A stretch of DNA of 46,560 nucleotides from Gracilaria vermiculophylla (GCA_019155205.2 JAHNZQ020000181.1:2377981-2424540), one strand, 5' to 3'. Shown: positions 22,815 to 33,056, numbered from the stretch's first letter. Program-made: numbers and translations. The notes: a model not told the origin generated them from the sequence alone.

Positions 22815-23031
22815 AAGGCAGACCAGGTGAAAACAAGACAACAGGAGTTGAGGACTTCTGGTACAAATGGGTGTTTACAGAAATTCTCGCTTTATAGAGG
22901 AATAAGGACAAACGTGAGCATAAGCTAGTCTATGCTCACGTAAACAAATACAAAATACAAACAAAGGTCTCGTAAAACAGTACAAGTACGAAAAGGATGA
23001 AATAAGCACTTCAAAGATTCAAAGTTACTGA
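22815..23031 (-). repeat. 3' LTR of Cop2
   Basis: It aligns with 1138-1345. A perfect 11-bp stem (ACGTGAGCATA / TATGCTCACGT at 22912-22922 and 22931-22941) with an 8-base loop is conserved in both copies. The outer boundary is approximate. Confidence 0.65.
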
Positions 23032-23570
23032 GATCCGCCCTCGAGCGATAAGAGAGTAACATGCAAAGCGTCGCCATGTGAATTGAAAGCAACGCCAGTC
23101 AGAGACTTTGTGAATATGTCGGCTCGCTTCTGTGCTGATGAGACGTGTTTTATCAAAAACAAAGCATTTTTCACTGCATCCAACACATGATGATGTCAAA
23201 TTTCCATATGCTTCACCTTACTCATTCCAAAATCAGTCTTTGTCTATGATATATCTCCCGAGCTGTCTTGGTATAATGGTACAGGATGAGCACAATCAAT
23301 TCAAAGTTCTTTGAAGGTGTTTTTAAGCCAACAGAATTGCTTGATGCATTCAGAGAGGGCATAAAATTTGGCTTCCGTTGTAGAAAGAGCGGTCGACTTC
23401 TGTAGCATTGAGCTCCATATGAAGGGTACTTCAACAAGGCAGACCACGAAATCTCCCCTTGAGCGACGTTTGTCGAGGTCACGACCTCAATCAGCGTCAG
23501 ACAATGCTCATACAGCTGTGGAGCATGCGCGGGGAATTAACAATCCATAGTTGACAGTTTTGATTAAATA
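23032..23570 (-). pseudogene. Cop2 RNase H remnant
   Basis: Broken Copia RNase H: STTEAKFYALSECIKQFCWL, then FGMSKVKHMEI, then SSAQKRADIFTKSLTGVAFN, next to the 3' LTR. Stops and a frame change separate the blocks. Confidence 0.85.
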
Positions 23571-23579
23571 CCGAACCAC

Positions 23580-24393
23580 TTACTTGATGCACTGCCAATG
23601 TTGGGATAACTGGCTAGATGCAAAATTTCTCAGCATTGAAACAGAATCAGCCAAGTCAGGTCTAGTCCATGTGCTCAAAAACAACATCGATCCAAGCACT
23701 TCTATGTGAAGAACGGTACTCATAAAAGTTAACTCAGATTCAGTGGGAACAGCCACAGCATTATACAGGCAATGTGTCTCCGACAACGGATAGTCTGATG
23801 GAAGAGAGTTATGCATTTGACACATGCGCATAAGCTTTTCCATCAAAGAACGTTGGTGCAGAATGATTGATTGTGCTTGTTCGTCAATGGAGATTCCCAT
23901 GTACAAGTCCATTTTTCCAAGATCAGATATATTGTACTGCGCACAAAAACGCTTCTTAACTAGTTCACTGAAATGCGTTGGAACAAAACGGCTTAGATCA
24001 TTCACACAGACCAGAATGATGACGCTTTCTTGGCCAATTCTATTGAGAAACACACAAGGTGCTGATTCAAGGGACTCAAAACCAATTTTATGGAGAAAAG
24101 CTGAAATGTTCTCAAACTAGAGTCGTGGGGCTTCCCGTGTCCCGTACAAAGACTTAATAAGCTTCACCACACGTCCATCAGCCTCACGTACACCATGACA
24201 TGTGTGGCGTTCGATCCAAACTGGGGCGTCTGTAGGCATGTTTTGTTGATAGTTCAAATGGTGAACTGTGCGCCCTGTGTCACCAGAGAGTATAGCGCAA
24301 ATAGCTCATCTGTTTTCTAACATTTTTAGCATGAAGAAAAGCACCTTTCACATCGATGTGTTGGCGATCCCATTGGAGAGCAGTAGCAACAAC
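23580..24393 (-). pseudogene. Cop2 reverse transcriptase, main part
   Basis: From upstream: ATALQWDRQHIDVKGAFLHA, (79-bp insertion), NMPTDAPVWIERHTCHGV, KLIKSLYGTREAPRL, then a TAG where Trp is usual. Then FLNRIGQESVIILVCVNDLS and DLGKMDLYMGISIDEQAQSI, to DLADSVSMLRNFASSQ. The YVDD box reads CVND, so it is catalytically dead. The N-terminal part lies at 27289-27900, beyond the inserted LTR. Confidence 0.9.
24244..24322 (+). mobile_element. 79-bp solo mini-LTR of the TRIM family
   Basis: It reads TGTTGATAGTTC...TTTTCTAACA and aligns over its whole length with the terminal repeats of the TRIM at 40057-40364. It splits the Cop2 RT between the codons for GAFLHAK and NMPTDAPVW. The flanking A-rich bases allow a 3- to 5-bp target duplication (AAAAA/AAACA on the minus strand). 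Confidence 0.8.
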
Positions 24394-25016
24394 TGTAGTA
24401 CAGTGGCTCCTAAGGAAGTGTGGTGATGTGGCCTTATGGTATAATATTTCTAAGGACGGCTCGTATTTTATTAGCTGGGCCACGGGGTGCATAATTCAGC
24501 CCACGTGCGTTACAGTATCCTTAAGGGACGGTAGAAGTATTATTTACTTTAGTTAATTTATGCAGGTAATTAGTACAGTAGTGAGACCTGCCGAGGCGGG
24601 CTCCCGGCTTGGTATTTAACATGCCGGTTGAGCTCCATCTGTGGGGAAGTAAAGGCAAGCACCCTTGAGTCTTCATCTACTTTTCTGGTTGGAGACTCTC
24701 GTCGATTATCCTCAGGTTTCTAAGCCGCAGATCACCAGGTCTCATCATAGCAGCGCCTGTAGGAGCATTGTCCACCCAGTGAACCGTCCCCTTCGCTTGG
24801 GGTTTGCGGATCCCCTTTAGGCCGTTTCTACATATGGAAAAGGACAAGTTGCCCGATGGACACGATTTGGCGCCAATGTGTCCACAAGACATTTTTGGGT
24901 CAAATGCCCATTTTCCGCCAACGTAAATCCAGGCAAAACTATTTGTTCGTTTGTTCATCTCGCAGTACCGGAAGGTGTTCGTCCTACCCGGACCTCATCT
25001 GAGCTCTTCTGCAACC

Positions 25017-25730
25017 ATGACAAACAACTCAGGACAGGACCCCACGCTTATATCCATTGACGCGGCATCTCAAAACCCACCCATCGAACTAAGTGGACAG
25101 ACTACTAGCATAACAAACAACACTCCACCAGCCTGCAAACCATCCCCACCAGGAAACCAACAAAGCCAGGCCCCATCCAACAGTGCCGCAATCAAACCAA
25201 CCTATGACAATGACACAGTTAATCTCCTGTTTTCCATGATGAAGCAAGCTGGCTATGGCGATCGAAAGCAACAAAAGAAAAGCCTTAAAAATGTCTTGAC
25301 TGACGCCGTTAAGCTCGCTGAAAGCAGCCATGGCATCAAAAGAACCGCTAAAGGTTGGCAAAAAAAGTTCACCCGCATAAAGCAGAAATACTCTGCATTT
25401 ATGACCAAACTCAAGCAATCTGGCAGAGATGGTGATGACGAAGATCTTTTCAATACTCCGGAATATTTCGAACAGATGCACGAGTTGGAGAATGGAAAGG
25501 CCCTCTACGATCCACCAGCGCATTATTCAACGGATGGTAATGCTAGTGCCCCGGAATTACCAGCATCGAGCACTCGTAAGCGCGTGAAGCTTTCTCGAGA
25601 TTCTTTACTGTGCGAATTCATAAAAACGCAAAAACAGGCAACCGAGACTCTGATATTAGAGATTCAGAAAAGTAACGAAGAACGCGAAAAGACGAGGAGA
25701 ATTTTGGAACGTTTAGTTGAAAAGTTCTGA
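25017..25730 (+). CDS. Myb/SANT-like accessory protein of Harb1
   Basis: A 237-residue protein, the DNA-binding partner that PIF/Harbinger transposases need for nuclear import and end recognition. The start ATG at 25017 is the first in frame (an upstream extension lacks ATG). Residues about 1-65 are Ser/Pro/Gln-rich and disordered. Residues about 65-150 form the trihelix-type domain (GIKRTAKGWQKKFTRIKQKY, SAFMTKLKQSG, then LFNTPEYFEQMHEL). A basic patch (TRKRVKLSRD) follows, then a coiled coil rich in Glu and Arg (EEREKTRRILERLVEKF). It is intact and ends 6 bases before the convergent transposase. Confidence 0.85.
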   Translation: MTNNSGQDPTLISIDAASQNPPIELSGQTTSITNNTPPACKPSPPGNQQSQAPSNSAAIKPTYDNDTVNLLFSMMKQAGYGDRKQQKKSLKNVLTDAVKLAESSHGIKRTAKGWQKKFTRIKQKYSAFMTKLKQSGRDGDDEDLFNTPEYFEQMHELENGKALYDPPAHYSTDGNASAPELPASSTRKRVKLSRDSLLCEFIKTQKQATETLILEIQKSNEEREKTRRILERLVEKF

Positions 25731-25736
25731 TGCATG

Positions 25737-26978
25737 CTACTCTGTACTACAGTTGTTGGTTATATAGTATAATAATGCATCCCTTTGCCTCTCTCCTGCG
25801 GTCGTCTCCGCACTGACAACAAGATCTTGATCTTTGTCTTCGTCAGGAGTTAAATAAAAGTCCTGGTCGTCGCCATTTTCAATGCTCCAGTTATGTAGAA
25901 TGACGCATGCGAATATAAATATGACGATGTCGTGCTCATGTTGCAGTCAAATTCCATCTTTCAGAACACAGAAACGGTGTTTGAGCATTCCGAATGCGCA
26001 TTCTACTGGCTTTCTCGTCGTGCTTCCCACTTTATCCTACGTTCGCAATACCGGGTTGGCGGTTTTCTCACGTTAGATATAGCTCTTCATCATATTCTTG
26101 GTGAGCTGGAAGGCGCAATCTCCAATTAAATATGGACGAACAACGATGTTTGCGATAACCAAGTTCGGTATGTCGTCCCCCATCCACGTTCCATTATAAA
26201 TATTCTTCTTTAATGTAGACTGCTCGAATACTGTAGAATCACCAAGAACCCCAGGCTTTCCAATACCTAAGTAAGTAAACCTTCTATTAGCGGTAACCAC
26301 CGCAAACAGTACTACACTTGGGTACCCTTTGTAGCATTGGTACTCATAGAATTGTTCTTCAGGGCAACATGGCCATTTGATATGAGTTCCATCAATCGCG
26401 CCGACGCAGTAGGGTAGACCACTCAGCCTTTCAAATCCATTCATTGCACGAGCCACGTCTTGCTCTTCGGTTGGGAAACGCACAGCATCTTTGTACTTTT
26501 GGGTTATAGCCTTGGTTATGGTCTTCACGCTTGCAGATAATGTGCTCGCACCTATTTCGAGATGCGTCGCAGCCTTTTCGCATGTACATCCGCCAGCGTA
26601 AAGCAGAAAAGCTGCTACTTTGATCTCTCCTGGCAAAGCTTTTCGAAACTTTGAATCGCTTGCCTCTATGATGGCCAGTAGTCCTTGCGACAATTGTTGA
26701 AATAAGGGATTCGTGATTCGGAAAAGACTTTTCCAGTGCGCGGAGCCCATGAAATCTTTTTTGACTGCAAAGTCGAAGAACCAGGTAGGAGAGTTTCTGC
26801 GTCGAGACCATACTCTTCCGGGTATTCCACGGCGTTCATCGCAAGATGAGAGGATCACGAGAGGAGCAGAGTGAAAAGAGAGCAAGCTTTGAACTGTGGT
26901 AATATCACAGTTGTATTCTTGAGTCGCAAGTACAGCGACAACTGCTGCGGCAAAGCGTCTACGGCGTTCAGAGTCCAT
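25737..26978 (-). pseudogene. Harb1 DDE transposase, three in-frame stops
   Basis: One frame of 413 codons from ATG 26978 to TAG 25737, the usual size for this family. Catalytic blocks: LPYCVGAIDGTHIKWPC (first Asp), YLGIGKPGVLGDSTVF (second Asp), LIGDCAFQL, and PVECAFGMLKHRFCVL (Glu), then a tail FACVILHNWSIENGD. Three internal stops, TAA (26073-26075), TAG (26037-26039) and TGA (25947-25949), interrupt it after the second Asp, so the readable protein lacks the catalytic Glu. No frameshift occurred. The segment from GTGAG to TAG (about 35 bases) is too short to be an intron and would not remove the first stop. Confidence 0.93.
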
Positions 26979-27288
26979 ATGTATGGTGATGAAAGCCGTT
27001 GCGAAGCTTGGGTCTTGTGTTGCAGTCGCTTTGAAGCGACCCCAAAATGCTGGGTATTTTGGACAAGACAACAGTTGTCCTAAGAAATGGGGAATTCCCA
27101 GGATCAAGGATATTTCAGACAGAATACACCGTGTCCTGTCCATGTGTAGGAAGGGCCTTACGAATTCCCCCGGCTCGCGACAGCGGATACCGGAGACCAC
27201 CTTTTGGAACACGCACCTTTGGAGTCAACAAAATCTCCTAACGGACGTTGTGCTTTACTACCTCGAGAGGAGAGCTGACAGTACCGCA

Positions 27289-27900
27289 AAAACCATCATC
27301 ACCCGGCAAATTTCAAAGTTTAAAACTGAAGCATACAAACTGCTTGCATCAGAAATGTCTCGGAAGTTTTCTCTCGCAATAAGGCGGGCCTTGAAACGTA
27401 GAGACTGGCCAAGATGGTCTCGCTTCAGACGGAAGAAAAATCCAGAAGGAATAGGTTGACCATGATCTGGAGAAACTTCCGCGTAGGTTCCAAGAGAACG
27501 AAATGTCTCAAACTCGGCACGTATGGCTTCGATCCAATGATTTGCTTCACAAAATAACATAGCCTGCTTAAATGTGGGTTCTTCAGACGTGCTGATTGCA
27601 TCGGGGCGAGCACGAACTGTATTGACGGCTTCATTCTCGACATCAGACGGGTATCCTCCAAGATCGGGATCATACGTAGATGACTTGGCGAAGTAGTTTG
27701 TGATGCCACTCAGAATACTGGATGTGGAACTACTGGGGTCATCTGCGGTTGTTCTTGTGGAAGCAGATCCATTGTTTTGCGAAAGAGAGAAAGTAGCATT
27801 ATCCTCATCTTTATAATCGCTAAAGTTTTGGCTGGTGCGATGGACTTCCGTGCTAATGTTTGAACGCGGAGAAGTAATGTGAATAAGACTGAGGCCCGGG
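27289..27900 (-). pseudogene. Cop2 RT N-terminus and linker
   Basis: It contains HWIEAIRAEFETFRSLGTYA, RFKARLIARENFRDISDAS and YASVLNFEICRVMMVFA, the Copia RT entry. The last codons abut the solo LTR at 27288. Upstream are acidic linker fragments in two frames. Confidence 0.88.
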
Positions 27901-27902
27901 AA

Positions 27903-28727
27903 TTATTTTTTCAGGAAACGAACATGTTTGGTGGTAAATTTACCTTCGTTCATGAGTATCTTATACATTTCTCCACGGATATACCCAAGATTGATACCTT
28001 CAACGAGTCTAGGTTCCATTTTATTCCGCGTGTCAGGGTTTGTTTCAACAAGGGAACGACAGCCAAATGTGCAAATGTGTTTAACATCATCTGGAAGCTT
28101 TTCAAAGAGTTGGACGAACAGAATGTGACCGGTGTCGTGATTATTCTTCACATTATTGCAGAACACGACATGACGGAGGGCATCAGGCCAAACTGACAGT
28201 GAGAGATGGGTTTGTTGTAAACATGCAGGAACGGATCCCATGGAAATCGCGACGTTTCTTTCTGCCAAACCATTGGATGACGGAGAATGAGCAGAAGTTT
28301 TGGTGATTTCGATATCGTTCGGTTTTAAGGCCTTTTAGACGTTGTAGAATTCTGATCCTCCATCTGAATGCAGCGAGAGAACAGTATTTTGTGATTGACG
28401 CTCGAACCAGTTCAAGAATTCCAAGCTTAAATCTGAGGCATCGCTCTTGCGAACAAGTGGTGCAGAAAATAGGTAGCGCGTACACTCATCAACAATCACC
28501 ATTTAGTACGTTTCTTCGCTGTTTGACTCAGTTCCGACATAGGTTATATCCGCATGCAAATGACCAGGTCTCATTACGGAAGTGAGAGAGCCGTTGAAAT
28601 AGCGACGAAACTTTCCTTGTACGCAAGGGATACATTCTGGTGTTCGATTCCTTATCAAAAGGATTATTTGCTGTTGAAGTAGCTTTCGTACTTCTGTTGT
28701 ACTGGCGGTGTGTCCGAATCGGTGATG
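27903..28727 (-). pseudogene. Cop2 integrase
   Basis: The zinc finger HHRFGHT ... CIPCVQGKF is followed by the core: Asp in HLHADITYVGTES, Asp in VLSLHSDGGSEFYNV, Glu in PSSNGLAERNVAISMG. The end of the domain has VWPDALRHVVFCNNV and CTFGCRSLVETN. In-frame stops lie at the Trp before HHRFGH, after NSEETY and after FYNV. The catalytic acids are intact; the frame is kept. Confidence 0.9.
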
Positions 28728-29633
28728 CTAAAGAAAAACACCTTGAGCAGATATACTTCTAGTCAGATTGTGAGAAACATCCAGTTCCTGGAGATCTTGT
28801 TCAGGTCCAACGAGATTGCCTGTATCATCAATGGATAAAGGAGCAGTTGATACTGATTCCGTGTCTACATTGCCTCCAAAACCAGAGCTTTCCACAATGT
28901 CGCGTACACGACCCACCATTGCGGAGGTTGCCTGTGACGAATTTGGAACTGGTGTTGGAGATGCTTTGGAACAGTCCGTTGGAATGTAGTACAGTTCGTC
29001 AGAACTGCGTTGTGCACTACCGATTATTCTGAAACTGTCGGTGAGATCGATAGTGTGGGCGACATCTGGAAGGAATAGAACACCTAATTTCTTGGCTGTA
29101 AGTGCAGGGATTGAAAGAAGATTCATGGCTATATCCGGTGAGAAAAATGTGTTGCTCAAGGTGACTGTTGTGTTTGTTCCATCATGAGACCAATTTACAT
29201 GCATTCTCCCGTTCTTAGTAGCTCTAATCTCGGAGTTGTCTCCCAGTGCTCTTGGCACGTTGAGATTGTCTTCTTCCAGACGCTCCGCTTCAGATTTGAA
29301 ATGCGTTGTAGAGCCAGAATCAAGCATTAGCAAGTTATCTGTTGATTTTATGGCCGTCATTGCATACGTTCGCGATACGGCAGCACGAATGATGGACTTG
29401 TCATTTTTCTTAGAACCATAATTATTCGTGCCTCGGGAGTAAGTTTCTTTGGAAGCACCTTCTCGGAGTTTGAGCCGATTTTTCGGATTCAATTGATTCA
29501 GATAGCACCGAGACATTACACGATTGTCTTTGCTACAAATAGCGCACTTTGGACGAGCAGCAGCTACTCGCTCAGTTTTAAACACTCCCATGGTTTGGAC
29601 TTCTTCAACAAGCAGGATGCGACATATTCCCAC
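28728..29633 (-). pseudogene. Cop2 gag finger, protease and pre-integrase
   Basis: A Cys finger (CAICSKDNRVMSRC) is followed by the aspartic protease LLMLDSGSTTHFKSEAERL and LSNTFFSPDIAMNLLSIPAL. It ends with DVSHNLTRSISAQGVFL and a TAG that takes the place of the Trp before the integrase finger. The DSG active site is intact. Confidence 0.9.
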
Positions 29634-29847
29634 TTCGTTTGATCAGAAGAAAGTGTTTTGATTGCGGCACAAACGGGACGAAGCTCAGAGGTGGAAATAG
29701 AAGATACCATAAAAGCAACCGAGAGCTCGTCATGAAGTTTTGTGTCCATTGCCGCTAGTTGATCGATAATGCCAGCCATTTTATCAATATACCGGCCCAT
29801 GTTTTGTAGAGTATCAGAGTATCTCATGTTAATTAAATAACACATCT
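29564..29847 (-). pseudogene. Cop2 gag, truncated
   Basis: The motif KMCYLINMRYSDTLQNMGRY, then IDQLAAMDTKLHDELSVAFM, is homologous to the gag at 483-1019. At 29847 the homology ends. The frame stays open into the GC-rich flank (to 30229), but that part is not gag. Confidence 0.8.
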
Positions 29848-30649
29848 TGTAGTACAATGCCCCAAAAGAGGAAAAAACCACCAAGGCGTTCGGAACCTTC
29901 CTCTCTATGAGGCGGCGCAGCGAACAGAGCACCCTCAAGTGAGGCACAACTAGCCCGGTGTCCACCGGGGCGTCACCTTCGCGACTAGCGCAGAGGTCAT
30001 AGAGCGGAGAACAGGTGAACTGGATGCAATACTCTAGCGAGGTACGAGCCCAGCTTATAGGGAGCACGGGCTGGCTGTTGTAGCGAATTGCGCGAGCGTG
30101 GCGGTGCAACGAGGCGAAGGGTGAAAAGGAAAGAGTCGTAGATTTATTCGGAGATCCGGTGAAAAGTACCTCGTACGAGCACGAACGCGACAACGATATA
30201 ACCACTCCCAAAGTTGGGTTCTGTAACACGCAAGGCGGCTAAGCTACCGTGCGCAACGGGCAATCCCTCCGATGAGGAGTAGAGAGCGTCCAAAGCCGTA
30301 AAAGCTGAGGACCAAGACCCTTGGTGGGGAACATTATTGTGCGCCCCGGTCGCGGGGCCGGTGCGCTAAGTAATGCCACACTGTAAAGTGCACAGTGTCA
30401 TGCATCCCAAAATTGGATTCTAAAGATATGTAAAATTCCCATCATTTGTGGCATACCTTTAGCAACCATTCTGTGGTCCACGTGTACCATCCGCACCATA
30501 CGTCGCCATTACTATCATAAAATACTGTAGCAGTCCCCACCGGGGTTCTCAACCAAAGCCACGAAATTCCCCGATACCAGGCGTTGCTCTACGCGTCCCT
30601 ATCCCCAAGACGGGGCGTACATCCCAAGAGGGGCAGAGCACCAGCAAAG
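29848..30649 (+). other. left end and leader of the GC-rich block
   Basis: It begins TGTAGTACA, like the start of the Gyp3 LTRs, exactly where Cop2 gag stops. It contains a GC-rich inverted repeat around 30340-30365 (GCGCCCCGG / CCGGTGCGC). No coding frame is recognised. A possible LTR or leader of the element that encodes the frame at 30650; no partner end was found. Confidence 0.35.
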
Positions 30650-32696
30650 ATGCAATGTGAAAGGGCAACTGCCCCGGGTTCTCCGGTTAATCTCCCCACG
30701 AAGAGCAACTACCGTTTCAACGCGACTGCCGACCCGACCATCTTTGCAACACCGTCGTCTCCATCCTCACCTTTTGAGCGTTACACCATCTCTGCGAGTC
30801 TTACACCGTCACACACCCCAGCCACTCCGGTTCTCGACCTCACAACGAGGGATATGCCTCCGAATCAGCCGCCGAACAACCCTCCACAGGGATACTTCTC
30901 CGGGTTCCGGTCCGTGTCAATCCCATCAGCGGATCGTGGTGGCCAATCCGGTATCAGAACTAGTGCAAACGCATCGCAACCAGACCTCGGGGTATCCGTA
31001 CACGCGCCTCAAACTGTCCCGGCGCAACCGCTAGGCTACGTACCCTCCCCGTTCGGGGTTCCGTACCCAATGCGGATGGGGAACTGGCTTGCGGCCCACC
31101 TGCTCCCCCCGGCTCATCCGGTGGCAGGAGGCCATGTGTGGCAGACGTTTGACTCCCTCGTTGGGCTGAACCCGAACAATCCTCAGCATGCGATGCGTTG
31201 GCGCTTGGCGCTGTGGTTCCACCCGGTCGCTGTCCTCGATGAGGGTCTTACCTCCGCATATGCGGACCCGTTGGACAACTTGCCCGGCGATCTTTCCGGT
31301 ATCGTTACGACCTCGTGGGGCTGGCGTCACCTGATTGGCATTCCGGTTCATCGGATCCGTCGGCTTCGCCGGGAAAGCGTAGCCTCCGCACATGCGGCAC
31401 TCGTTACTATCGCGTATCAGCGGCAGAATCGCGCGCCGTTTGAGACGCTGATATCTCCAGGCTTCCGGTTTGACATCGGGTTGTACCGCACACGCGGGGA
31501 GGTCGCGTATTGCGAGCGCTTAGCCGCGTTGGAGACATTCGCATGGCGCCGTGTCCCGAATCGCTCGGCAAGAATCCCTATGTTGGGATCGACCGATTCT
31601 TCAAGCAGAATTCTGATATCTCTCACGAGACTAACGGTACAACTTTCTGCAGCACTTCATGCGTTTCGAACGGCGTTGGCGATCCCAACTAGGGTACTTC
31701 GTTCCGTATCAAAACGTAGAAGTCGAACGCATCACGGCTCCGCACGGGCGCGGTAAGTATGTTCCTCTCCCCGATTGGTGGGCAGCGTTAGAGGTCTGTT
31801 GCGGATGCTACGTCGAACCTCCCCCGGTGCTGACCTACATGGATTCGTACCTTATGACGAATCTCCACGCGGGGTTGTGGTCTGTGGTGGTCACGGAGTG
31901 GGCTGCCCGCGTCGCAACATATATCCTCGCTGAGGCGTACGACCAATATCGCTTGTGGTATATCCCTCCCCGAATACGAGTACGGGCGGCGATTCGAAGT
32001 CTGGATCTGCGTGTTCCCCTTGGGGGTGAGGCAAACGCCGAGGAGCTGCTGACTCTCCTCGACTTCATCGACGGAGTCGATTGGAGTGAGGTCCCCATTA
32101 CGCAGAGCAAGCGCGACCAAGCGGCCGCTGGTTCAGGACCTGGTCTCCGGCGCAATACCGCACTCGCGGGCGATTATGTGTTCTTCGACCCCTGGTAGTG
32201 TAGGGAACTGACGGCCGCAGAGGCGGGAGATCTTGGCGAAGCGCCACGCCGGATTCCCGAAAGGCACCCCATTGGGTTCTTCGATTCGGACGACTACCAA
32301 CAGGTTTATCTGGGTGGTGATCCAATGGTAGATAACGATTCCGACTTGGGTGGTGAAGCGCCATATGCGATGGATGTCGCCTCCACGGGCGGTGTTAGTT
32401 GCAGTTTCCCATCCGGGGTGGGCGATGTTGCGCCGAATGTACCTAGCGAGGGTACGCCTGCGACAGCAGTCGGCTCCCACGGAGGGGGCGCTGGACCCGG
32501 CTCGGCTGGTTACGCGGCAGGCGTGGCAGCGCCGGGCTCGAACGCGAGCAGCGCCGGCGAGGACGAGATCAACGCAAAGTTCCTCCGGGTTTCCGGTTTG
32601 AGTGCCCACAAAGCGGGGGGTGACGTTTTATTGATGCGGGATGCGCTCGCGAACCGCTTTGGCGGGGGTCCTTCCCCACATGTGGGCAGTGGTTAA
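30650..32696 (+). pseudogene. unrecognised GC-rich protein, about 680 codons, broken
   Basis: I do not recognise the family. From ATG 30650 the first frame runs about 300 codons: a Pro/Ser/Thr-rich N-terminus (MPPNQPPNNPPQGYFSGF), then a Trp-rich folded part (MRMGNWLAAHLLPPAHP, MRWRLALWFHPVAVLDEG, TTSWGWRHLIGIPVHRIRR). Near 31550 and 31640 it changes frame twice (GKNPYVGIDRFFKQNSDISH; then FLQHFMRFERRWRSQLGYF). It goes on through WWAALEVCCGCYVEPPPVL and YILAEAYDQYRLWYIPPR to a TAG at 32196. After that the same frame goes on to 32696 with an acidic then Gly/Ala-rich tail. Order and size resemble a capsid or Gag protein (inference). Codon use is much more GC-rich than in the neighbouring elements. 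Confidence 0.5.
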
Positions 32697-32706
32697 CCAT
32701 CCGCCG

Positions 32707-33056
32707 ATGACCGGTCGTTTCCCGACTAGGGGTTATGATAGTGTTGTATCCATGTGGATTAAACGTGATCCACTTGTGGCTGGCCTCCCGCATATGCGGC
32801 ATGATAGTTACCCAACTTGGGCTTTGTGCAACGTAGACGGTAGCGTGGTTCCCGCATGGCGGTGGTACTGTACCAGTTTTGATCTGGGAAGTTGCTCGGT
32901 TGGTTCGAGAGTATTTCAATCTGGGGGATAGCCGTACCAACGTACGCATTACTGTAGTGTACCGTCCCGATCCTAAGAGCGGCCGACGATGCGCTCGACT
33001 TCTTACTCCTGTGAGTAGACATTACGACCTTCCCGGGTTGTTGTTATCGCCTTAAA
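32707..33056 (+). pseudogene. unrecognised small protein remnant after the long frame
   Basis: It starts with ATG 10 bases after the previous frame's end: MTGRFPTRGYDSVVSMWIKR, RHDSYPTWALCNVDGSVVPA. After a frameshift near 32890 it reads EVARLVREYFNLGDSRTNVR, ITVVYRPDPKSGRRCARLL, and stops at 33056. Tight spacing suggests it was expressed with the upstream frame. Family unknown. Confidence 0.35.

Larger units (their letters stand above)
24820..27157 (+). mobile_element. Harb1: PIF/Harbinger DNA transposon
   Basis: A 2338-bp element with imperfect inverted ends of about 30 bp (GGCCGTTTCTACATATGGA and, from the right, GGCCCTTCCTACACATGGA) and TTA duplications at 24817-24819 and 27158-27160. 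TTA is the standard PIF/Harbinger target. It carries the two usual genes, convergent: a Myb/SANT-like protein (intact) and a DDE transposase (three internal stops). Removing it restores the length of the LTR seen at 1-482 exactly. Confidence 0.96.
24394..27288 (+). mobile_element. Gyp3-family solo LTR in Cop2 RT, holding Harb1
   Basis: Without Harb1 and one TTA it is 554 bp (TGTAGTACAG...GTACCGCA), close to the 556-bp LTR of Gyp3 at 42033-42588. No element body accompanies it. The flanks ACAAC (24389-24393) and AAAAC (27289-27293) match in 4 of 5 bases. Copia RT continues on both sides, so the insertion point is certain to a few bases. Confidence 0.88.
22815..29847 (-). mobile_element. Cop2: Copia element with three nested insertions
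   Basis: Minus-strand order: gag (cut at 29847), finger and protease, integrase, RT, RNase H, 3' LTR. The RT is interrupted by a 79-bp mini-LTR (24244-24322) and by a Gyp3-family solo LTR (24394-27288) that holds Harb1. The 5' LTR and the gag start are missing; at 29848 the sequence changes abruptly. Decay is mainly by stop codons within kept frames. It belongs to the same family as Cop3 at 483-1345. Confidence 0.92.

Noticed and set aside
26037..26075. Mini-intron (GTGAG to TAG) or altered genetic code in the Harb1 transposase
   Set aside because: About 35 bases is too short, the first stop lies before the donor, and a third stop of the other type follows; nonsense decay is simpler.
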